Of a stretch of DNA of 64,000 bases, positions 58,501 to 64,000 are shown piece after piece. Numbering within the stretch: position 1 is the stretch's first letter; each line of letters opens with the position of its first letter. The stretch covers positions 8,603,717-8,667,716 of the forward strand of contig NC_088305.1 in NCBI RefSeq assembly GCF_032854445.1. Direction: 5' to 3'. This stretch comes from Liolophura sinensis (Eukaryota; Mollusca; Polyplacophora; Chitonida; Chitonidae). The translations under genes and the position numbers were made by a program. The notes under the pieces were generated by a model. It was not told where the DNA came from and did no database searches. It saw nothing but the letters and a program-made list of their open reading frames with translations.

Positions 58501-61436
58501 TCATGATTCAACAGAAATAATGTAAAAACTAAAGTTTACGGCAAAGCAAAATAATAGTAAAAAAAACATTTCATTTCTCTCCTCTATGCTTACCTCCCCT
58601 TGAGTGATGACTCTATTGACAACAAAGTTATCAGCTTGCTTGATTAACACAGTCTTCCTGTCCAAGGGGCAGTTTTCAAGCTGGAGAGAAAACACATTAT
58701 AAACATATAAACAGTACACCTAAATGGATTTAATTAATGTAATTCTTCAACCTTTTCGCATGTTTGCAAGGTGTTTATTCAAGCATATTCTGAAGGCATT
58801 ATTCTGTGTTGACTGATAAAATTATACTTTTTTTTTTTTTTTTGAAGCCATGAAACTGGTCAATCTATCCAATGTAGTCTTATCTCCAAAATCATATAAA
58901 AAGGTGCATAAACTGCACTGAAAGTTGCTCTTTCATAGACGAAAAATTTGAAGAATAAGAGTATTGATTTGATTCTTGTTTTAACCCCATACTCAAGACT
59001 TTTTCACATACAAAAAAAAGTGGTTGTAAACAAATACCTAGCATAAACCACCAGCCTTTGGCAAATTACTGAGAAACTTTCCCCCAGAGACATACACACC
59101 ATAATGGTGGAAGATAAGCGGTCTTCAATGGATGTTAGACTACGTAAACAAAAGTGTCATCGTCCGCTAACATTGTGAGGTTAATGAAGTTACATCACAG
59201 CATGTATCTACAGTTTCACAAAAAAGCACAGCATTTCTTTGCAGCTATGCATTTTGAAAAAAAAAGAAAAGAAAAAAAAGGATAATGTTTTATTGGTCCA
59301 TGAAAGATGTGTAAGGTTGGAAACTTTCACACAGGCAGAAAACATAAATTATACGTTCCTGTTTCTTGTGACAAACAATAAAAAAATTTCCACCTTTGCA
59401 ATCTGGTAAGGATTCCCTGAACTGAATATACTTTCCTACCTTGACATACTCATGATGGTGTTGTTCTAACGTCTCCAGACGTTCAGACACATGCGCTGTA
59501 ATCGATGTGCCACATGGAACATTGTCAATAGCACCATGGCTATTAGCATGCACCAAGAAGCAATTCTCTCCGTTGCGAATGGTCTGTTCCACAGAAACGC
59601 TGAACTCGCCCAGTTCACGTCCTGTGTCAGAAGTTGTGACAAGGTCATCTCTAAACAGCAGATACTTGTAATCTTCTCCTCCTGTATAGCAATCATAGTA
59701 AAAATTCAACACTTTCACTCTTGCTCAAAATTTTAAAGCAAAAGAACTCAGAACTGAAGAATTTTGCACATACACTGTAGATAGTGTAACTCTGAAATCA
59801 TTTCACCTGTTTGGAAGATGTTTATTTAAGCATATTCTAAAGGTATTATGCCGTTCAGATTGGTAAAATTATACTTTTTATGAGGCTCTGATATTGGCCA
59901 ATCCAACCAATGTAGTCCAAAATCTATTTATAAATGTGCATAAATTGCAGTGCAAGTTGCTCTTTGGTATGGAAAAAGGTAGAGGAATTAGGGTACATGT
60001 AAAATTTTGCTTCCTGCTTGTTAGACAGGGATGTCTTCACGTCTCGATGTGCATTACGTACCAACAAGGATAATTTCACAATATCCCATGAAAAGTTCAT
60101 GTCGTCTTGCATGGAGGCCCTCCTTGAGTGAATGGCAAATATCAAAAGATGGGATATCAAAACTAAGTGACCAAATGACCGAGGAACTGTCACTGCCTCA
60201 CTTCAGGCTCAGACAGTAACACCAGTGGCTTGCTGCAACTATCACTTATTCTGTAACCCTGGACATTTTTCGCATTACATGTACGACGATCAAGGACGAT
60301 AACTCTCATGTTTTACTCCCTTTGGTGCATATGCAAAATGCTCGACCGATGACATAAATAGAACCGACCAGTCTATCATGAAATGGGATGTTGTCTTCGC
60401 TGACAAAAATGAATGGACAGATACATGTATCACAAGTCAGGTGTAAACTGAACGTCTCGCGACATTGTTAATTTCATTCTATTAGCGGCAAAAGCTATTG
60501 TGAAATCATGATCTCACAGAAAGGATAAAGATACACATACATGTATGTAATCAGTATATGGTGGATGATTTGCAACATTGTATTTCATTCCCAGTGAAGA
60601 CAAATATGCCACAGATAGATTGAACATCATCACGAACTAATCAGTGTGCTGCAGACCATATGTAAACAACACTTGGCAGCCATGTTCATGTCACGGTGAG
60701 AAATGTTTCACCGTTCAAACCACTTCACCAATTAACAGCCCCATTTGCCTTATAGACTGGTTAGGTACCCCTTTTGTCTAGAAACGATGGTTTTGCCTGA
60801 TGTGTATGACATTGCAGGTCACGCACTATTTAGAATAACTTTGCTGGGACCATTGAACACTACATCGTATGGGTTTTGGGGAGGGTTACAGAATTAAAAT
60901 AATAATTCCTGCTATGGGTGTCTAGCGGCAGTTTCATAGCCAATAAGGTGGACATGCTAAAACAAAAACTACGCCTTCGACCTAAAATAATAACCTCGTC
61001 CACCTTATTGACTATAAAAGTGCCACTAGACACTCATAGCAGGAACATTATCTCTTAACTAAACAGGGCTTGATAAATGAGGTGATGAGTTTGAATAGAG
61101 CTCTTGCTAGATTTGTGAGGTACCTCAGTTTACTTAAGGCAGTCTTGTTTCCTCTACCCATAAACCTGACCATCATGGAGTTCAACATCTACCCATCAAT
61201 TTTTTTTTCTTCTATTACAGGTATAAACGGTTAATGCCAAACCATTCTTCTTGCAGGATAAGAAGGGTAGTTTGTACAAAGCATGGCTGTGCACACATTC
61301 CCAGACACCTACCAATGGACTGTAAGAATTGCAGAGCTGTAGAGCTGGCTGTGGGCATCTCCTCTTCCTGGCTCGGCTGTGCAGAGTCCGGGTTAGCAGG
61401 TGCTGTCCTAACAAACATAGGCAACATCAACAACAT
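49599..61436 (-). CDS. CATIP: CATIP: ciliogenesis-associated TTC17-interacting protein, nine exons
   Basis: Exons on the minus strand, first to last: 61436-61313, 59681-59440, 58680-58594, 57682-57622, 55503-55400, 53805-53681, 51444-51368, 50438-50350, 49844-49599 (with stop). All junctions are AG/GT and every phase agrees, giving 384 residues; I recall human CATIP as about 387. Exon 2 carries the conserved CATIP region (motifs FLVHANSHGAIDNVPCGTSI and LETLEQHHHEYVK). Exons 6-7 carry DLPTTWQSYF and SSRVQVGSPVTMRL. Exon 9 begins with an RIIa-like dimerisation/docking helix pair (about residues 317-350, FMQFLLLRKPKDVIAFAADY) followed by a Pro/Ser-rich tail. In vertebrates CATIP binds TTC17 and supports actin polymerisation during ciliogenesis; that role is inferred here from family membership. 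The start is uncertain: Met at 61436 is the first in frame after a stop, but a TTTGTTAG acceptor-like site lies inside exon 1, so an upstream 5' exon is possible. No frame breaks are seen, so the gene looks functional. Confidence 0.87.
50095..50365. repeat. About 91-bp tandem repeat copying the edge of CATIP exon 8
   Basis: CCACTAATAAAGCAT-type strings at 50119, 50210 and 50300, and GGATATCTACACCCTCAGG at 50181, 50272 and 50312. GCACTAACTTTGCTGTCCAA (about 50160 and 50251) matches GCACTGACCTTTCTGTCCAA at the exon 8 donor (50343-50362). The unit therefore includes about 16 bp of coding sequence plus the splice donor. Confidence 0.85.
50766..50842. repeat. Short ACATGTA/CATGCAT array, in a CATIP intron
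   Basis: Three to four units of about 24 bp (ACATGTACAAATACATGCAT) rich in palindromic CATG steps. Confidence 0.8.
51940..52085 (-). mobile_element. SINE family 2-like tail, in a CATIP intron
   Basis: CACCCAGTCACATTACACTG and AAAGTCTTTCACCTTGATCC, then GGTTTGATCCCTGGGC; order and spacing resemble the right part of the 29.45-kb copy. Confidence 0.5.
52109..52373 (+). mobile_element. tRNA-derived SINE family 1, near full length, in a CATIP intron
   Basis: Same family as at 63437, with A- and B-box regions and a poly-A tail instead of AAAT repeats. The 13-bp duplication TCTTATTGCTGGT flanks it at 52096-52108 and 52374-52386. It lies between CATIP exons 6 and 7. Confidence 0.95.
52494..52598 (-). 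mobile_element. SINE family 1, 3' part, in a CATIP intron
   Basis: Reverse: TTTGATTGGTGTTTTACGCT, CACAAGAATATTTC, GGAGGAAACTGGGCAGGGCC. It lies 110 bp from the plus-oriented copy at 52109. Confidence 0.88.
52917..53169 (-). mobile_element. SINE family 2, in a CATIP intron
   Basis: Reverse orientation: GTGCTTGGGGTTTAACGTTG, CATATGACGACAAAGGAATC, GCACTATCCCCTTCATGCTG. A 14-bp duplication TTTTGTATTTAATA flanks it at 52903-52916 and 53170-53183. Confidence 0.93.
53894..54087. repeat. Intronic repeat, second copy of 57289-57505
   Basis: See 57289. It lies next to CATIP exon 6, 90 bp upstream in the gene's direction. Confidence 0.8.
54921..55008 (-). mobile_element. Repeat family 3 fragment, in a CATIP intron
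   Basis: Reverse complement of the element at 46753: TTGCCGACATGGCGTTAAGC, then CATTCATTCATTC. Confidence 0.6.
55840..56625. mobile_element. Non-autonomous DNA element with 200-260-bp inverted repeats carrying the MADF exon
   Basis: The left arm (about 55840-56100) and right arm (about 56355-56625) are inverted copies: left CTCGCAAGGGGCAAATCTCA and right (complement) CTCGCAAGGGGCAGATCTTA, with GGGGTGACxCTGAxCTATCA following in both. The match continues inward through TCAAGATGGCG, so the right arm repeats the start-codon region in inverse orientation, but stops after three codons. Target-site duplications were not found. Confidence 0.7.
56087..56252 (+). pseudogene. MADF-domain exon inside a long inverted repeat, in a CATIP intron
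   Basis: From ATG in a good context (AAGATGG) 55 codons are open and end at a donor ACAG|GTATAC. The peptide has the N-terminal half of a MADF/Myb-SANT-like DNA-binding domain (IIDIWPDYPYLYDV, IKNRDRWQQAIEEIATVLN). No following exon was found, so the gene is truncated. It runs opposite to CATIP within the intron between its exons 4 and 5. MADF proteins are often encoded beside the nuclease in PIF/Harbinger transposons, so mobile-element origin is likely. Confidence 0.6.
57289..57505. repeat. Intronic repeat also present at 53894-54087
   Basis: Shared strings GCATCTTTAGTGACGCAAAC / GCATCTTTAGTGACACAAAC, AAATCACTTT, GAGAAATAATTT and a final GAGGTTGAAA. Both copies lie in CATIP introns in the same orientation; identity is moderate. 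Confidence 0.8.
58741..59990. repeat. Direct repeats of about 210 bp on both sides of CATIP exon 2
   Basis: Blocks 58741-58950 and 59776-59990 share TTTATTCAAGCATATTCTGA / TTTATTTAAGCATATTCTAA, GATAAAATTATACTTTTT, CCAATGTAGTC, GTGCATAAACTGCA and AGTTGCTCTTT. Exon 2 (59440-59681) lies between them. Confidence 0.85.
60904..61045. mobile_element. 142-bp hairpin MITE with about 47-bp arms
   Basis: TTCCTGCTATGGGTGTCTAG to AATAAGGTGGAC (60906-60953) is complemented by GTCCACCTTATTGACTAT to CATAGCAGGAA (60998-61045), with few mismatches and a loop of about 44 bp. A foldback element in intergenic or 5' intron sequence, about 360 bp from CATIP exon 1. Confidence 0.85.
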
Positions 61437-61465
61437 CTTATGGATCAGTGATCAAGTATGTGTGT

Positions 61466-61706
61466 ATGTATACTCGAGGTTTTACGTCATACTTAACACT
61501 GCGCCATGCCACCAAAGTATTTCGTTACTGAAGTATCCTGCCAAAGACCCATTTACATGACACAGAGCAACCAGTTCTATTTTCTTCATCTTGCCTCTCA
61601 GTGCTGCAGTGAGTACCAAGCGACAGTCTCTGTTGTGACCCGACTGAGTTTGATCACATGGCTGTCGACTTTCAAGGTGGACGCTCTAACCATTGGTCCA
61701 CTTTAA
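61466..61706 (-). mobile_element. SINE family 2-like, diverged
   Basis: AGGTTTTACGTCATACTTAA at the left and GTGACCCGACTGAGTTTGAT then GGACGCTCTAACCATTGGTC at the right; in reverse the latter resembles a tRNA-like head with A and B boxes. Confidence 0.65.
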
Positions 61707-61981
61707 AAAGTGATGAAGACCAGCAAAAGAAAGTTGCTCAGTTACCGTCCAATGACATAAATAAATTAGGTAGAAACTTGAACCTACCCTCTCTCACACA
61801 CACTTGTCCGTGTAACTAGAATGCTAGTTTAACGATGATGTGTATGAGGCTAGCATATAGATCAAAGGTAATTCTGCACAAAGTTTATTGTCAAAAGTAT
61901 TGGACTGACCTTTGCTCCTTTATTGTTTGCACATCTATACATGTATGCACGTGAAGGGCTTTTTTTATCATTTTATAATGG

Positions 61982-62214
61982 TCAGCGTACTGGTGCAGTG
62001 TAAAGACCCAGGAGCCTCTCACCGATGCAGTAGCTGTGAGTTTAAGTCCAGCTCATGCTGGCTTCCTCTCTGCCGGATGGGGAAGGTCTGTCAGCGACCT
62101 GCGGATGATCATGGCTTTTCCCCAGTTTCCTCCCACCATAATGCTGGCCACTGACTTATAAGTGAAATATTCTTGAGTACGGCGTGAAACACCAATCAAA
62201 TAAATAAATAAATC
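61982..62214 (+). mobile_element. SINE family 1, lacks the first part of the head
   Basis: From GACCCAGGAGCCTCTCACCG to GAGTACGGCGTGAAACACCA and AAATAAATAAATAAA tail. Confidence 0.92.
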
Positions 62215-63107
62215 ATTTTAAAATGAAAGACAACACCTGACTCACATCTATGTCCACTGAAAGACTACCATTCAAAGTATCTTAAGCCGGCTTTAAATAT
62301 TTTTTTAGATTAATTTCAAACCAGTAAAAGTTTAGTGAAACTTCATCTTGCTACAGCTTCATCTCATCTCCATTATCGGCGGCAAGATGACGTCACGTTT
62401 ACTTCAGCTCTCTAACGTCGAAGGAATTTTCTGTATTATAATCAAAGCAGTAAGCCTATTACAGATAAAAGTTGTGGACTTTGGTGATGAAGTCCAAGTG
62501 ATAAATAGCTTTCTCGGAAATTAGACACAGCTGCTTGAACTGTTTAAGTAACAGGTACATGTAGATGCACGGGGGATTCCTGGTTCAGGTCCAAACCTAT
62601 GGAGAAGTTGTACTGGTGATTTTGACCCCTGTTAAATGTTTACAAAATTAAAATAGGATTGTTGTACAACTAGATTCATGGTCAATTTTGAAACAAATGG
62701 CAATAGCTCTAAGTACTACTGAGGCTGATCTATAGGCTTCTAAGATGAGAACAGTGTTAACCTAGTTATCACAGACGTCAGACAGCACTTCTGCTTGAAT
62801 ATGGCATTTCAATAACTTTTCTGTATTTTATAAAAGAAAACAGGGAAAAAAATCATCCCTTGTATGTGAGAAAGACAAAGGAGCAAAATTTAAATTCTTT
62901 AATTCTACTAAATTTAGAGAAAAAATAATCATATTATAAGAATTCATTAATTGTCAGCATTGTCCAATGAGATGCTATCTTCTCATTCCCATAAACCTTC
63001 GGCATCCCTAATGAAAACTTTTCACTGACATATTTATTATTTAGAAACTGCTGACTGAACGCCAAAATGAAAGACAAAAAATGTAATTGAACAGGGTGTC
63101 CCAGAAG
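62215..63107. other. No gene seen
   Basis: AT-rich, no frame longer than about 60 codons and no repeat recognised. Confidence 0.55.
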
Positions 63108-63224
63108 TCACACACCATCCAGGTTGAGGTTGAATGCTTGAGCTACAGAGCGGTGTGTCGCCCCATCTCTTCCAAACATAAAAACCAATTCAACTTTTTC
63201 TTGTACTGTTACTGTATTAGCCAT
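63108..63224 (-). pseudogene. Transposon-type helix-turn-helix N-terminal fragment
   Basis: 38 codons from ATG to TGA with VQEKVELVFMFGRDGATHRS and VAQAFN, resembling the DUF4817-type helix-turn-helix at the N-terminus of arthropod and mollusc mobile-element proteins. Immediately past the stop lies TTCTGGGACACCCTGT, like a mariner-type terminal repeat. Only the first helices remain. Confidence 0.45.
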
Positions 63225-63436
63225 AATTAACACTGAAAGAGAGAAAAAAATATAAAAACAGTATTAAATCTGAAACACAGAAAAAAAATGAAAATCAGGA
63301 TGGTGCACGACTTCCCTGTATAATTTGAACACCGTGTTTAAATAGGCCTGGGGTCTACTGGGAATGTAGTTTGAGCCCAGACAGTTTGCTACTGTCTGAC
63401 ATAATTTGTCATACCATCGTTGAATATTATATAGCT

Positions 63437-63707
63437 GGGGCCTCCGTGGCTCAGTCAGTTAGCGCGCTAGCGCAGCGTAGTGACCCAGAAGCCTCTCACC
63501 AATGCGGCGCTGTGAGTTCAAGACCAGCTCATGCTGGCTTCCTCTCCGGCTGTACGTGGGAAGGTCTGCCAGCAACCTGCGGATGGTCATGGGTTTCCCC
63601 CGGGCTCTGCCCAGTTTCCACCCACCATAATGCTGGCTGCCGTGGTATAAGTGAAATATTCTTGAGTACGGCGTAAAACACCAATCAAATAAATAAATAA
63701 ATAAATA
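63437..63707 (+). mobile_element. tRNA-derived SINE family 1, full length, young
   Basis: Starts GGGGCCTCCGTGGCTCAGTC (A-box region TGGCTCAGTCAG), B-box-like GAGTTCAAGACC, body with CAACCTGCGGATGGTC, and end GAGTACGGCGTAAAACACCA followed by (AAAT)n. A 14-bp target-site duplication AATATTATATAGCT flanks it at 63423-63436 and 63708-63721. Frames crossing it (63371-63676) are not genes. Confidence 0.95.
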
Positions 63708-64000
63708 AATATTATATAGCTTGTAAATTAACTAATTTTACACCTGTGGTGGTTTGTAAATGATGCACACCTATCCCATAACACTGCACGAAATGGCCTT
63801 TCGGTTACACATAACTAAATCATTGTAAACGATCTGAAAATGATGTCTTATGCAGTAATTCTGTGTTATCGTATGTTACTTCATGGAGTGAACAGGTAAA
63901 GGCTACATCACAGCTTAAACTGTGAAATTTGAAAGCAACTTGTTTGATGGGATAAAATTCTCAAGATGTCTGCCTCAATACACGCCAGCCATTTGTGTCG

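Noticed and set aside
63440..63520. tRNA gene at the SINE head
   Set aside because: A- and B-box-like strings are present but no full cloverleaf; it is the promoter part of a tRNA-derived SINE.
63371..63676. 101-codon frame across a SINE (also 11852-12082, 52101-52338, 44943-45161)
   Set aside because: These are translations of SINE family 1 and recur wherever it is inserted.

Overview
This is animal nuclear DNA. It is AT-rich and gene-poor, with short spliced exons separated by large introns and dense interspersed repeats. More than twenty copies of a tRNA-derived SINE recur (key string GCCGTACTCAAGAATATTTC, tail of AAAT repeats). Together with a second SINE family, DIRS, Penelope-like and Maverick/Polinton relics, this points to a marine lophotrochozoan. 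A mollusc is most likely from what I know of such repeats, but a brachiopod is not excluded. No rRNA, tRNA gene, CRISPR array or bacterial operon was seen.

Layout. 1-13.6 kb: no recognisable gene; SINE fragments and three minisatellites (48-bp, 58-bp and 20-bp units). 13.7-22.4 kb: a retroelement graveyard with a degenerate Penelope-like RT on the minus strand, a GC-richer Maverick/Polinton-type remnant flanked by TATAG-rich arrays, and a broken DIRS element with RT and tyrosine recombinase on the plus strand. 24.1-43.5 kb: a cluster of three paralogous genes (A on minus, B and C on plus) for small secreted eight-cysteine proteins. I do not recognise the family. All three share the same architecture: TATA-like box, non-coding exon 1, 5' UTR intron, signal-peptide exon of exactly 204 bp, and second coding exon ending Leu-Cys-Cys. 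The duplicated unit reaches well upstream. Copy A carries a 57-bp minisatellite inside its 5' UTR intron and a SINE with a clear target-site duplication just past its stop codon. 43.5-49.5 kb: repeats, including a Tc1 relic.

49.6-61.4 kb: one conserved gene on the minus strand, assembled by hand as nine exons in which every splice phase agrees. It gives a 384-residue protein identified as CATIP (ciliogenesis-associated TTC17-interacting protein), ending in an RIIa-like dimerisation/docking segment. Its introns hold young SINEs with 13-14 bp target-site duplications, a MADF-domain exon enclosed in a long inverted repeat, a tandem repeat copying the edge of exon 8, and direct repeats on both sides of exon 2. 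61.4-64 kb: more SINEs, a hairpin MITE and a small transposon-like helix-turn-helix fragment.

The candidate undescribed system is the secreted eight-cysteine family with its shared promoter, exon 1 and duplicated upstream block. Its function is unknown; only secretion and a disulfide-rich fold are inferred.
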